Of a stretch of 64,000 nucleotides of DNA, positions 1 to 10,200 are shown in pieces. A program made the position numbers and the translations under genes. The notes under the pieces were generated by a model. The model ran no database searches and was not told the origin of the DNA. It saw nothing but the letters and a program-made list of their open reading frames with translations. Every line of letters starts with the position of its first letter. Position 1 is the first letter of the stretch. This stretch comes from DATLXU01 sp035575515 (GTDB lineage Bacteria; Acidobacteriota; Blastocatellia; UBA7656), in contig DATLXU010000136.1 of assembly GCA_035575515.1 (NCBI GenBank), positions 62,001 to 126,000 of the forward strand. The letters run 5' to 3'.

Positions 1-1
1 C

Positions 2-1075
2 ACAACTCCGCCGACCATTGATCCAAGTCCCGCTCCGTTGCGCCGCACCGATTTGCAGGTTGCCTCATACAGCTCGCGTGGCCCGACGCTCGTTGATGGA
101 ATCATCAAGCCCGATCTGGTCGCGCCGGGAACGAAAATCATAACAACAGCATCAAGAGAAGGGACGCTCACAGAGTTGACTTTGCCCAATGCGATTGTGC
201 CGCCTTCATCCTCGTCGGCGACAACAAAGGTTTACTGTCAACTGACGGGCACGTCGCTATCGGCTCCGGTTGTGTCGGGCATCGCAGCCTTGATGATTCA
301 GGCCAATCCAAAAATTTCGCCTCGGATGATAAAAGCGATTTTAAGGATGACCTCAGAGCGATTGCCCTCGCTCGCTTCGGCGAGCGCGATAGAGAGAGTG
401 CTGACGGAAGGAGCCGGGCTTGTGAACGCCCGGGCGGCTGTTCGGTTGGCTCAGAACCTGCGAGCGGATGTTGATGCTGCGCAGGCAGGTCAAAGCCTGC
501 TTCGTCAGGGCGTGACGCTCGGCGGGTTGAGCCGTGACCTGACTTTGTTGATTAAGGACCAGAGCGGCAATGTTGTTGATCGCGGAGTCTTCAACAGCGG
601 ATTCCTCCTGGCAGACGGTTTCCTGCTCGCTGATGGTTTTCTTTTGGCAGACGGGTTTTTGCTGGCAGATGGTTTCCTGCTCGCAGATGGATTCCTGTTA
701 GCCGACGATTTCCTTCTTGCTGATTCAACTGTTTGGCCCGACGGATTCCTGCTTGCCGACAGTTATGTTCAGACTAGCTGCCTGCAAAGCGTAAGCGGGT
801 CGCTCGTGGCAAATGAATTGCCAATATCAAGAGCCGTTCGCGCCCGCAGCTTCTACGCCGACGGCATAGTCGCGTCAACCGGAAACGCGCATGGAAGGAT
901 GATCTTTTCGCATGAGTCTATGGTCTTGTGGGGAAACGCAGTGCTCGACCCGAATTCTGTTTCCCTGTCCGCGCAGTCGGTCAATTCCGGCGCGCTAACA
1001 TTGGATGACAATGCTCCGATAAGCGGCTTGCGATTCATCACAATCAACAGCCCCTTTTATCCGAAGCAACGATAA
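2..1075 (+). CDS. Subtilisin-like (S8) serine peptidase, C-terminal part, with FLLAD repeats
   Basis: The frame is open to the left edge, so the 5' part, including the Asp and His of the catalytic triad, lies outside the window. What remains shows the subtilase core motifs SSRGP and KPDLVAPG and then GTSLSAP, whose first serine (codon 254-256) is the expected nucleophile. After the protease core comes a tandem FLLAD hexapeptide block (602-763), then about 100 residues I do not recognise. The family is normally secreted, but the signal peptide cannot be seen here. The following gene begins about 50 bp downstream on the same strand and looks unrelated. The family call is firm; the role of the C-terminal extension is unknown. 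Confidence 0.88.
   Translation, partial: TTPPTIDPSPAPLRRTDLQVASYSSRGPTLVDGIIKPDLVAPGTKIITTASREGTLTELTLPNAIVPPSSSSATTKVYCQLTGTSLSAPVVSGIAALMIQANPKISPRMIKAILRMTSERLPSLASASAIERVLTEGAGLVNARAAVRLAQNLRADVDAAQAGQSLLRQGVTLGGLSRDLTLLIKDQSGNVVDRGVFNSGFLLADGFLLADGFLLADGFLLADGFLLADGFLLADDFLLADSTVWPDGFLLADSYVQTSCLQSVSGSLVANELPISRAVRARSFYADGIVASTGNAHGRMIFSHESMVLWGNAVLDPNSVSLSAQSVNSGALTLDDNAPISGLRFITINSPFYPKQR
602..763 (+). repeat. Tandem FLLAD(G) hexapeptide-coding repeat, 18-bp unit
   Basis: Seven consecutive 18-bp units (602-727) encode FLLADG, the last two ending in D and S. An eighth unit (746-763) follows after an 18-bp spacer encoding TVWPDG. The copies use different synonymous codons for Phe, Leu and Ala, so the peptide is conserved better than the DNA. 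This points to selection on the protein repeat rather than fresh slippage. Confidence 0.95.
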
Positions 1076-1128
1076 CCAAAAATCGCGCAGCCTGAAAGGA
1101 GCACCTCAACAACTTTGATGGAAAAGGA

Positions 1129-3633
1129 ATGAGCGTGGAAGTCAACAGCAAACAGCGCCTCGCGCAGCCGTACATGCGAGTGGTGATCGCCATCGGCATG
1201 GCCGCGCTTGCCTGGTCGCTGTGGCGACTGAAGGCTTCCACGCTCGACTGGCGCTTTCTGGTTCTCGCTTCGATCACGGTAGCCACAGGCTCACGCTTCA
1301 ACATCAACATTCCGCGATTCAAATCGAACGTATCCATCTCTGACGTGTTCATCTTCCTCGCGATGCTTCTCTTTGACGGAGAAGCTGCTATAGTGCTTGG
1401 CGCAATTGAAAGCTATTGCTCGTCTTTTCGCATCACGAAAAAACGACTGACAAGGCTTTTCAACGCTGCGGCGATGGCCTGTTCGATGTCGCTTACCGTG
1501 TTGATGCTGCGAGTTGCTTTCGGCAACATCGTCGAGATTGCTTCGGGCGATTTCCTGAAACTGGTAATGGCTACATGCGCAATGGCTGTCGTTCAATACT
1601 TCATCAACTCCTGCTCGATAGCAATTGCAGCGGCTTTGCGCGCGAATCAGCCCGTTTGGGATACCTGGAAGACGTACTATCTGTGGACAGCCATCAGTTA
1701 TTTCAGCGCGGCGCTCGCCGCAGGCGTGATAGTCAGGCTGAGTTCGATTTATGGCCTATACACCTTTGTTGCGGCTGCTCCAATCTTAGCCATCGTCTAT
1801 TTCACATACCAGACCTACCTCAAGAACATAGAGGCCTCAATGGCGCAGGCGGAGCTTGCCGAACGCCATCTGGCCGAGTTGCAGGAGAGCGAAGAGAGAT
1901 TTCGCAGCGCTTTCGACCATGCGCCGATAGGCATAGCGATTGTCTCGCCCGAAGGCCGCTGGCTCAGCGTCAATCGCTCGCTTTGCGAAATCGTTGGCTA
2001 CTCAGAAGAGGAATTGCTTGCAACTAATACTCAGGCGATCACTCACGAATCAGACTTCGGGCAGTTCATGTCGAAGGTCAATGAAGTGCTTGATGGAAGA
2101 ACGCTGACCGAGCAGATGGAGAAGCGCTATATCCACAAAGCCGGTTACGAGGTCTGGGTGATGGCGAGCATCTCGCTCATACGCGAGCCGCGCAGCAAGG
2201 CATCGAATCTTATATTTCAGGTTCAACACATCTCCGACCGAAAGCGGGCCGAGGAGCAACTGCGCCACGAAGCTCTCCACGACATGCTTACTGGACTGCC
2301 GAACCGCGCAAATTTCATGCAAAAACTGAGAGGCGCGCTTGATCGTGTGAAAGCAGGCGGGGATGCCGCTTTCGCAGTGTTGTTTCTGGACCTGGACCGA
2401 TTCAAGGTAATCAATGACAGTCTCGGCCACATGGCCGGCGATCAGTTGTTGATAGGCATAGCGCGCAGGCTACGCAACTGCCTCAGGCCGGGCGATGTGG
2501 TTGCGAGGCTTGGCGGCGATGAGTTCACTATTCTGCTCAACAACATTAAGGACAAGAGCGACGCTGAGCATGTCGCCGACCGCGTTCAGAGAATGATTTC
2601 TCAACCGTTCACGCTCGGCGGCTACGAAACAAGCACAACCGTCAGCATAGGCATCGCCTTTCCGAGCCCAGAATATCAGCAGGCCGAAGATTTGCTCCGC
2701 GATGCCGACACGGCAATGTATCAGGCCAAATCTCTTGGCAAGGCCCAGTTTGTGATCTTCGATAAGAAGATGCACACGCACGCGATGAGCATTATGCAAA
2801 TAGAGTCTGACCTGCGCCGCTCCATTGACCGCCATGAGTTTCTTATCCATTACCAGCCGATAATCTCACTTCAAAATGGAGTGCTGGCAGGATTCGAGGC
2901 TCTGATTCGCTGGCGGCATCCGGAGCGTGGGCTTATCTCTCCATCTGATTTCATACCAGTGGCGGAAGAGACAGGTTTGATAGTTCCGATAGGCGAGTGG
3001 GTCTTAAAAGAATCTTGCAGGCAGATGCGTCGGTGGCAGAAGAGTTTTAATTCAAGCCCGCTATTTATCAGCGTCAACCTTTCGAGCAAGCAGTTTGCGC
3101 ACTCAACTTTGCTTGAACAAATTGTCGAGACACTCGACGCCACGGGTCTTGACCCGTGCTCGCTCAAGTTAGAGATAACCGAAAGCGTTGTGATGCAGAA
3201 CATCGAAGTCGCAACAGGCATGCTCGAACACCTGCGCTCTATCGGCGTGCAACTGAGCATTGATGATTTCGGCACAGGCTATTCGTCTTTGAGTTATCTC
3301 TATCGCCTGCCGATTGACACGCTGAAGATTGATCGCTCATTTATCAGCCACTTGTCTGGCAATAACGAAAACCGCGAGATAGTGCGAACGATCATCACTC
3401 TCGCTAAAACTCTCGGAATGGGCGTCGTAGCAGAAGGGATCGAGACGCAGGATCAACTCGACTTGCTCAAAAACCTAAAATGTGACTACGGGCAGGGATA
3501 CCTGTATTCAAAACCGCTCGAAGCCAATGCTGCTGAACAACTGATAGCCGCGATGCAGTCTCAGGTGGCCATTTCCACGGAAATTTCTGGGGAAGTATTC
3601 CTGGGTCCACTCAAAACCGAGTACAGGATGTGA
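1129..3633 (+). CDS. Membrane PAS-GGDEF-EAL protein (c-di-GMP cyclase/phosphodiesterase)
   Basis: Predicted to make and/or degrade cyclic di-GMP at the inner membrane. Residues 1 to about 240 hold several hydrophobic membrane segments (an integral-membrane sensor of unrecognised type). A PAS domain follows (about 250-375). The GGDEF domain has an intact GGDEF motif at 462-466 and an RxxD inhibitory site at 453-456, five residues upstream. The EAL domain (EAL at 590-592) keeps LEITES, DDFGTGYSSL, KIDRSFI and AEGIE motifs. Both catalytic domains therefore look competent. The start is an ATG with a purine-rich stretch just before it. It stands alone, so its target pathway cannot be read from the context. 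Confidence 0.93.
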   Translation: MSVEVNSKQRLAQPYMRVVIAIGMAALAWSLWRLKASTLDWRFLVLASITVATGSRFNINIPRFKSNVSISDVFIFLAMLLFDGEAAIVLGAIESYCSSFRITKKRLTRLFNAAAMACSMSLTVLMLRVAFGNIVEIASGDFLKLVMATCAMAVVQYFINSCSIAIAAALRANQPVWDTWKTYYLWTAISYFSAALAAGVIVRLSSIYGLYTFVAAAPILAIVYFTYQTYLKNIEASMAQAELAERHLAELQESEERFRSAFDHAPIGIAIVSPEGRWLSVNRSLCEIVGYSEEELLATNTQAITHESDFGQFMSKVNEVLDGRTLTEQMEKRYIHKAGYEVWVMASISLIREPRSKASNLIFQVQHISDRKRAEEQLRHEALHDMLTGLPNRANFMQKLRGALDRVKAGGDAAFAVLFLDLDRFKVINDSLGHMAGDQLLIGIARRLRNCLRPGDVVARLGGDEFTILLNNIKDKSDAEHVADRVQRMISQPFTLGGYETSTTVSIGIAFPSPEYQQAEDLLRDADTAMYQAKSLGKAQFVIFDKKMHTHAMSIMQIESDLRRSIDRHEFLIHYQPIISLQNGVLAGFEALIRWRHPERGLISPSDFIPVAEETGLIVPIGEWVLKESCRQMRRWQKSFNSSPLFISVNLSSKQFAHSTLLEQIVETLDATGLDPCSLKLEITESVVMQNIEVATGMLEHLRSIGVQLSIDDFGTGYSSLSYLYRLPIDTLKIDRSFISHLSGNNENREIVRTIITLAKTLGMGVVAEGIETQDQLDLLKNLKCDYGQGYLYSKPLEANAAEQLIAAMQSQVAISTEISGEVFLGPLKTEYRM

Positions 3634-3760
3634 TTTACGACGCAAGTCCGCTGCCTTCTTTCAATCTTTCCATCGTTTGACTTGAAGATCAAATACATCT
3701 CTTTGTTTGACGAAGATTTAATTGAGTCAAGAAGTGTGGATCATGCCGCGATTGACTTGA

Positions 3761-3790
3761 TTGACACTGCCATAGGGCATTTCGTAAACT
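3761..3790 (+). promoter_or_regulatory. Candidate sigma70-type promoter for ruvA
   Basis: TTGACA (3761-3766), an 18-nt spacer and TAAACT (3785-3790), lying 25 nt before the ruvA start codon. Found by eye only. Confidence 0.45.
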
Positions 3791-3815
3791 CAAATTTAAC
3801 GACAGGGGGATTGAT

Positions 3816-4430
3816 TTGATAGCGCAACTATCCGGCAAACTTATTCATAAACAGCCTAACACAATTATCATTGATGTCGGAGGCGTTGGTTACGAAGTTA
3901 CGATTCCGCTTTCGACATTCTATGAATTGGGCGAGCCGGGCGCGGACGTTACGCTCAAGATTCACACGCACGTTCGCGAAGACCTCATTCAGCTATTCGG
4001 TTTCTTTACCGCTCTTGAAAAAGAACTATTCTTGAAGGTAACAACCGTGAGCGGCATAGGCCCGAAGCTCGGCATCACGATGTTATCAGGGATGCCTGCT
4101 GCTGAATTAATTCAGGCGATTCGCAACAACGACCTTGCGCGGCTCACGGCGATTCCAGGGGTCGGGCGCAAGACGGCTGAGCGAGTCGTCGTCGAGTTGC
4201 GTGATAAGCTCGGCGCAATTGCCATCGAAGAGACTGTGAGCGCGGCAGCCGCGAGCCGCGAGCTTGTCGTGACGGAAGCCGTGGTGCGCGACGACACGAT
4301 TGCGGCGCTTATGTCGCTCGGCTACCCGAAGCCCGTTGCTGAAAAAGCAGTCTCAGCCGCAATGCGCGAAGAAGGCGAGCGCACAATAGAATCGGTTTTG
4401 AAGCGCTCGCTCATGCGACTCTCGCGTTGA
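3816..4430 (+). CDS. ruvA: Holliday junction branch migration protein RuvA
   Basis: RuvA binds Holliday junctions as a tetramer and loads the RuvB motor for branch migration during recombination repair. The 204-aa product has the usual length. It has the N-terminal OB-fold (IIDVGGVGYEV), two helix-hairpin-helix motifs (VSGIGPKLG and IPGVGRKTAERV) and a C-terminal domain that normally contacts RuvB. The start is a TTG preceded by AGGGGG at 3804-3809, and gives the MIAQLSG opening expected for RuvA. ruvB and ruvC are not adjacent in this window. Confidence 0.96.
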   Translation: MIAQLSGKLIHKQPNTIIIDVGGVGYEVTIPLSTFYELGEPGADVTLKIHTHVREDLIQLFGFFTALEKELFLKVTTVSGIGPKLGITMLSGMPAAELIQAIRNNDLARLTAIPGVGRKTAERVVVELRDKLGAIAIEETVSAAAASRELVVTEAVVRDDTIAALMSLGYPKPVAEKAVSAAMREEGERTIESVLKRSLMRLSR

Positions 4431-4518
4431 AACATTTAGCGTTAAGGAAGCAATGTCGAGATTATGTTCGCGGTAAAGTTTCAGGTTAAAAAAGTGTTTC
4501 AAAAGAGTGTCTTTATGA

Positions 4519-4547
4519 TTGCTTTTTCATGAGGGCTTCCATATAAT
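4519..4547 (+). promoter_or_regulatory. Candidate sigma70-type promoter for the DnaC-like gene
   Basis: TTGCTT (4519-4524), a 17-nt spacer and a perfect TATAAT (4542-4547), about 60 nt upstream of the start codon at 4607. One of the best promoter matches in the window. Confidence 0.6.
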
Positions 4548-4606
4548 GCCGAACGTTTGATAGCAGGGAGCCTCAGTGCCTTAGGTTTTAAGCAGGGAAA
4601 TACTGG

Positions 4607-5344
4607 ATGTCAGCAGAGTCGGCAAACTTAAATCTTGCGCCGTGTCCGGATTGCGGCGGCACCGGATGGGAGTTAGTCGAAGGTCGCGGCGTTCGTCCCT
4701 GCCGCTGCAAAAAAGCGGCGCGTTCGGAAGTTCTTCTCTCGCAGGCGCGCATACCCGCCCGTTTCATGCATTGCTCGTTCGATAACTTCGAGCCGCTTCA
4801 ACCGTCGCTCTATCGCGCGCTGATGAACGCGCGCAAGTTCGTCGACGAGTACCCGCTCGTTGATGTCGGGCTGTTATTTTTGGGAAGCTGTGGGGTGGGG
4901 AAGACTCATTTAGCGGTTTCTGCCTTGAAGGAGTTAATCAAGAAAGGGATTCCCGGACTTTTTTACGACTTCCGCGATCTGCTCAAAGAGATTCAAGACA
5001 GCTACAACCCGAACACGCACACTTCGGAATTGAAGATTCTGACTCCCATCTTCGACGCAGAGGTGCTCGTGCTTGACGAGCTTGGCGCAAGCAAGCCGAC
5101 CGAGTGGGTACAGGAGACTATCACTCACATCATCAACAAGCGATACAACGACAAGAAAGTAACCATCTTCACCTCGAACTACCTCGACATGCCAATCGGC
5201 ACAGCTTACGGCGAGACGCTCACGGAACGCGTGGGTGTGCGATTGCGTTCGCGCCTTTATGAGATGTGCCGCCGCATTCTCATTGAAGGCGACGACTACC
5301 GCAAGATTATGGACAGCAAGCGCGGCGGGCGCTTCTCGTCATAG
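4607..5344 (+). CDS. DnaC/IstB-like AAA+ ATPase with N-terminal zinc finger
   Basis: A 245-aa protein of the DnaC/DnaI/IstB helicase-loader type. An N-terminal CPDCGG...CRC cysteine cluster probably binds zinc. The AAA+ core has Walker A (GSCGVGKTH), Walker B (VLVLDELG) and a sensor-1 stretch (IFTSN). Such proteins load the replicative helicase or act as transposase helpers. No transposase gene is next to it, so a chromosomal replication role is more likely, but this is inference. The ATG start has an AGGG ribosome-binding site about 10 nt upstream. It converges on the tolC-like gene. Confidence 0.85.
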   Translation: MSAESANLNLAPCPDCGGTGWELVEGRGVRPCRCKKAARSEVLLSQARIPARFMHCSFDNFEPLQPSLYRALMNARKFVDEYPLVDVGLLFLGSCGVGKTHLAVSALKELIKKGIPGLFYDFRDLLKEIQDSYNPNTHTSELKILTPIFDAEVLVLDELGASKPTEWVQETITHIINKRYNDKKVTIFTSNYLDMPIGTAYGETLTERVGVRLRSRLYEMCRRILIEGDDYRKIMDSKRGGRFSS

Positions 5345-5380
5345 TAACTCGAAACCATTCCGACAATTTTGATCAGACCC

Positions 5381-7141
5381 TCATCGCTGCGACGTAGCTG
5401 GCTTCAGCTCGACATTGGCCGTTGTCAAGGTCGTGCCCATCACGCGCTGAAGCTCGGCAACGGCTTTGTTGTAATCTGTCATTGCGCGAAGCTCGCGGCC
5501 ACGCGCTTCAGACAGAGCGTTTTGCCGTTCAAGCACAAAATAGGTCGTCGAAAGCCCTGCTTGAAATCGGCGCACTTCGCTTTCGTATTGCTTCTCGGCA
5601 GCCTCGCGCGAAGCCTGCGCTGTCTCGACCCGCTGCCGCGCAGTCTCAACAGCTTGAATTGCGTTTCGCACTTCCACCTCGATTGATTGTTCGAGCAATT
5701 TGCGCTGCGAATCAATCTTGCGCCCTTCCGCAAGCGCGCGCCCCAATTGCCCTTCAGCAGTTCTATTCTTCAACGGAAAGCCGAATGAGACGCCGAAGCG
5801 AAACGTGCGAAAGTCGTTGCTAAATAGATTCTTCAAGCTCTGCGTGTATCCGCCGATTAGAAAATCGGGCAGCGGCGCAGTCGGCGGTACAATTATCGGT
5901 GGAACGCCTGCAAGTCCCGACAACTCGTTGACGCGGTCAAGCAGTAAACCGGTCGTTGACGAGAACGGATTGCCTGTGAGCGAGCGCGTTCCGCTCAGTC
6001 CCGTCGAAGTGTACGACGCAATCAAATCAACCTGCGGCTTCGTCTGGTTCTCGAAAAACTTCGTGTCAGTCTGATTGATCTCTTTTTGCAATTCGTTCTG
6101 AGCAAGCTCAGGGCGATTAGCAAACGCCGCGCGAGTGGCTTCGTTCAAATCCAATGTCACATCGCGCAGGTCGGGCGTTTCAGTTGGGATGATCGGCTGA
6201 TTCCACTGCTTCGCCTGCCGATCTCCGAGTATCAACTGTTTGAGCGCGTTTTCGGCTCGCGTGACCGCTTCGAGCGCGGTCAACACAGCTTCGTTCCTTC
6301 TCTCCAATTCAACTTCGACCGACACAAGCTCGATAGGCGCAAGCGTGCCTTCGTTGACTTTGCGTTGATTCGTCTCAAGCTGCGTGCGCGCCAGATCAAC
6401 CGCTTCACGGCGAATCTGAACGTCTTTCAACGCGAATACTAAATCCCAATAAGCGCGCTCGACGCGCGAGACTATGTCAATTGCGCGCTGGCGAAATTGA
6501 CTGTCCGAAAGATCGAGCCTGCGATTCGCAATGCGAATGCGGCGGCGCGCATCGTCAATCGAGAAGTTGCGAAGTATTGGCTGACGAATCTGAATGTTGA
6601 GCGCAGTGTTGTACTGCGGGTTGAGCGAGACAAACTGGCTGTTTGTGTCAGACCGCGAGTTCGTGAATTGCGCGAGCCACTGGCCGCCCGTCGGCAACAA
6701 CTGCGTCGCGGCAAAATCATAATTAAGCGTGCTCGTCGTCAGCGTGCCGTTTGCGCCGCCCGCGAGCACAGAGCCTACGGGCACAGTCCGATGCTCGTAG
6801 AAAATCGAGGCAGTCGTGCCGATGTCTCGCGCGCCGCGCGCCGCGAACAGATCGTAATCGGCCTGCTGCACGTTTATGCGCTCGACTTCGAGTTCGCGAT
6901 TATTTTCGAGCGCCATCTTCACGGCATCAAACATCGTGAGCGCGAGCGGCTGGCTCTCGTCCACGCCGACGCGCGGCACGACTGGCGTTTGCGTGGTTGC
7001 AGGAGCCGCTTGCTTTGCCTCTTGCGATGGCTTCTCGGCGAGCTTGACGATTTGCGCCGCGCTCGTCATCGGCAATGAAATGCAAACCAATGACGCAATT
7101 GCAAATGCGCGATAAATGAATGCCTTCTGATTAATCCACAT
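5381..7141 (-). CDS. TolC-family outer-membrane efflux protein
   Basis: Outer-membrane channel of a tripartite efflux pump. The 586-aa product starts with a signal peptide (charged start, hydrophobic core, cleavage near TSAAQ). It then shows the alternating coiled-coil and strand pattern of the OEP family, with two duplicated halves of heptad-rich helices. A longer in-frame reading back to 7546 would overlap the pump gene. I chose ATG 7141 because AAAGG lies just upstream and a signal peptide follows directly. It is the last gene of the TetR-adaptor-RND-TolC run on the minus strand. Confidence 0.92.
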   Translation of the reverse strand: MWINQKAFIYRAFAIASLVCISLPMTSAAQIVKLAEKPSQEAKQAAPATTQTPVVPRVGVDESQPLALTMFDAVKMALENNRELEVERINVQQADYDLFAARGARDIGTTASIFYEHRTVPVGSVLAGGANGTLTTSTLNYDFAATQLLPTGGQWLAQFTNSRSDTNSQFVSLNPQYNTALNIQIRQPILRNFSIDDARRRIRIANRRLDLSDSQFRQRAIDIVSRVERAYWDLVFALKDVQIRREAVDLARTQLETNQRKVNEGTLAPIELVSVEVELERRNEAVLTALEAVTRAENALKQLILGDRQAKQWNQPIIPTETPDLRDVTLDLNEATRAAFANRPELAQNELQKEINQTDTKFFENQTKPQVDLIASYTSTGLSGTRSLTGNPFSSTTGLLLDRVNELSGLAGVPPIIVPPTAPLPDFLIGGYTQSLKNLFSNDFRTFRFGVSFGFPLKNRTAEGQLGRALAEGRKIDSQRKLLEQSIEVEVRNAIQAVETARQRVETAQASREAAEKQYESEVRRFQAGLSTTYFVLERQNALSEARGRELRAMTDYNKAVAELQRVMGTTLTTANVELKPATSQR

Positions 7142-7158
7142 AGCTTTTACCTTTAAAC

Positions 7159-7200
7159 CACAGAGAACGCGCGTGGGTCGCCGAACAAACCATCTCTGTG
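7159..7200. repeat. Intergenic CACAGAGA/TCTCTGTG inverted repeat
   Basis: In the 98-bp gap between the RND pump gene and the tolC-like gene, CACAGAGA (7159-7166) pairs with TCTCTGTG (7193-7200). Further CTCTGT and CTCCGTG variants lie just outside. It resembles the CACAGAG-rich intergenic repeats found scattered in several soil phyla (recalled, not searched). Confidence 0.5.
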
Positions 7201-7239
7201 TCTTCTCCGTGCCTCTGTTACTCGGTAGTTCTTCTGCCA

Positions 7240-10200
7240 TTATCTGAACAAACTTAGAAACGTTGACGTTGCGGATGCCAGCTTGCGACGCGCCCACGCG
7301 AACGGCATTCGCGCGCCTCGCGCGATGCGACCCCATACAGTCGAATTCGCCCAGTCGTCGAAGATCGAATAAGCCACTGGCGTCACGAGCAGCGTCAGCA
7401 GCAAACAGAGCGTCTGCCCGCCGATGATCATTATCGCAACCGACCGACGCGAGCCTGAGCCGGGTCCCGTACCAAATGCCATCGGAATCATCCCTGCGAC
7501 AAGCGCAAACGTTGTCATAAGTATTGGTCTCATACGGTCGCGGCACGCTTGAATTATCGCGTCGTATCGCGGCATGCCTTCTCTTCGACGCAGGTTGTTC
7601 GCATGGTCAATCTGCAAGATCGAGTTCTTCTTGACGATTCCGAACAGCACGAGCACGCCGATTGACGAGTAGATGATCGAAAAGTTCTGGCCCGTCGCGA
7701 AGAGCGAGATGATCGCGAACGGTATCGAAAGCGGCAGACTCAGCAAGATGGTCACCGGATGGATGAAGCTCTCGAACTGCGCCGCCAAAATCATGTACAT
7801 CAGAATCAGCGACAGCCCAAACGCCATCAGGAACGCGCCCGCAGCGCGCCCCATCTCGCGCGAGCGCCCGCTGAACTCCGCCTCATATCCGTGATCCATC
7901 TGAACCGAGGGCAATTGCTTCATCAATCCCGCCATCACTTCCGATGCCGAGTGCCCGCGCGCGACGTTAGTCGAGATTACGACCTGCCGCTGCCGATTGT
8001 AACGATCAATCTGTGCCGGACCCGTGCCTTCGCTGAGCGAGACGACGTTATCGAGCCGCACGTTTCCGGCCTTCAATGAGGGGACATAGAGTTGCGCGAC
8101 GCCGCTCGCGTCAGCGCGATACTTTTCATCAACGCGCAACCGAACGTCGTAACGATCATCGCCTTCTTTGTATGAAGAGATGACCTGCCCGCCGACCATC
8201 GTGCGCAGCGCGCCCGCAATTGAGCCGACTGATACGCCAAGATCGCTCGCCTTGTCGCGATTGATGTTGACGCGCACTTCGGGCTTGCCCTCTTCGAGCG
8301 TCGTGTCAGTGTCGACAGCGCCCGGCGTGTTGCGCAGAATCTCGACAACCTTGTTTGAATACTCTTTCAGTTTGGCAATCTCTGGCCCGCGAATGACGAA
8401 CACAACGTCGGCGTTCACAAAGCCGCCGCCAGAGATTGCGCCGGGAACCTGCACAGCAGGGTGATAGGGCAAATATTCAGGATTTGATTGGAACCAGTTG
8501 CGCGCTGCCGCAATCAATTGCTGCTGCGAGACACTGCGCTCCTCCATCGGGACAAGATCGAAGAATATCGAAGCGCGATTGACTCGCTGCTGCTGGTCAG
8601 CGCCTACCGATGTGAGGATATGACCCACAACGCCCTGCGGAAAATCATTCTTCATCCTCTCGCTCAACTCGCGAACAACTTTGTCCGTCGTATCAAGCGA
8701 TGCGCCTTCAGGGAGTCTCAGCGTCACTTCCATCTGCGCTTGATCATCCTGCGGCAAAAAGTCTTTTCCGATCCACTGGAAGAGCCAGAACGAAGAGATA
8801 GTCACAAGAAACGCCGCCAGAACAATCGTCTTGCGATGTGCCATTGACCACTTGAGCATCGCCGTGTACGGGCCGTCAATGTAGCGGTACAGCTTCGATT
8901 CTTTCGACGAGTGTTTGCCTTCCTTCTTCCTGATGAACCGCGAAGCAAGCATCGGAGTGATCGTAAAGCTCACAAACAGCGACACGGCTATTGCAAACGC
9001 AGCAGTCCATCCGAAGCCCGCCATGAAGCGACCGACTATTCCGGTCATAAACGCGAGCGGCAGGAAGATGATTATCAGCGAAAAGGTCGTCGCCATGACC
9101 GCAAGGCCAACGTCTTTCGTGCCAGCTATCGCAGCGGCAATCGGAGACATGCCCTTTTCTTCGATGAAGTGGTAGATGTTTTCAAGCACAACTATTGCGT
9201 CGTCTATTACGATTCCGACGCACAGCACGAGCGCGAGCATCGTGATGTTGTTGAGCGTAAGGTTCAAATACCACATCAGCGCGTAGGTGGCGATGATTGA
9301 GGTCGGAATCGCTATGCTTGAAATGATCGTCGCGCGGAAGTTGCGAATGAAAACGAGCACGACGAGCGCGGCAAAAAGCGCGCCCATCAACAGGTGCTCC
9401 TGAATCGCGTGGAACGAACCTTTTATGAACGTCGACTGATCGCGCACGACCTGCACGTTGAAGTCAGGCGGCAGATTCTTTTTAATCTCTGCGAGCCGCT
9501 GCTTCACCGAGTCAACAACCTGCACAGTGTTTGTGCCTGACTGCTTGCGAATCTCAAGCACGACGGCCTGCTCGCCATCGAGTCGCGCTATAGTGCGAGG
9601 TTCTTCAACGCCGTCTTCAACATAAGCGATGTCGCGCACGCGAACAGGAGCCGAGCCGACATTGGCGACGATGATGTTGTTAAAATCTTCGACGCGCTCA
9701 ACACGGCCCATCGTGCGCAGTGTCATCTCATTTGCGCCCTGCTCCAATCGCCCGCCAGGAATCTCGATGTTCTGCGAAGCGATGCCCTGCCGCACCTGAT
9801 CAACCGTCAGGTTGTAGGCGCGCAACTTGTTCGGGTCGAGAACAATTTGAATCTCGCGCTTGCGGTCGCCGATGAATCGGACCTGGCCGACGCCGGACAT
9901 TGACTCGATGTTCTGCTTAACCTGCTTGTCTACTATTTCAGTTATCTCGCGCAGGCTACGCTTGCCCGACACGGCTACAGACATCACGGGCGCGGCGTCA
10001 ACGTCGAGCTTTTCAATCACAGGCGGGTCGGCGTCTTCGGGCAGGTCCCTGAGAATGCGGTTGACGCGGTCACGCACGTCTGAGGCTGCCTCATCCCCGT
10101 TTCGCTCAAGCACGAAAGTGATGAAGACCTGCGACACGCCTTCAGCAGAAACTGATCGAAGCTCGTCAATGCCTTCAATCGTGTTGACAGCTTCTTCAAT

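Noticed and set aside
5381..7546. A 721-aa reading for the tolC-like gene
   Set aside because: The extra 135 codons overlap the RND pump gene in another frame, and a clear signal peptide with a ribosome-binding site begins at 7141.
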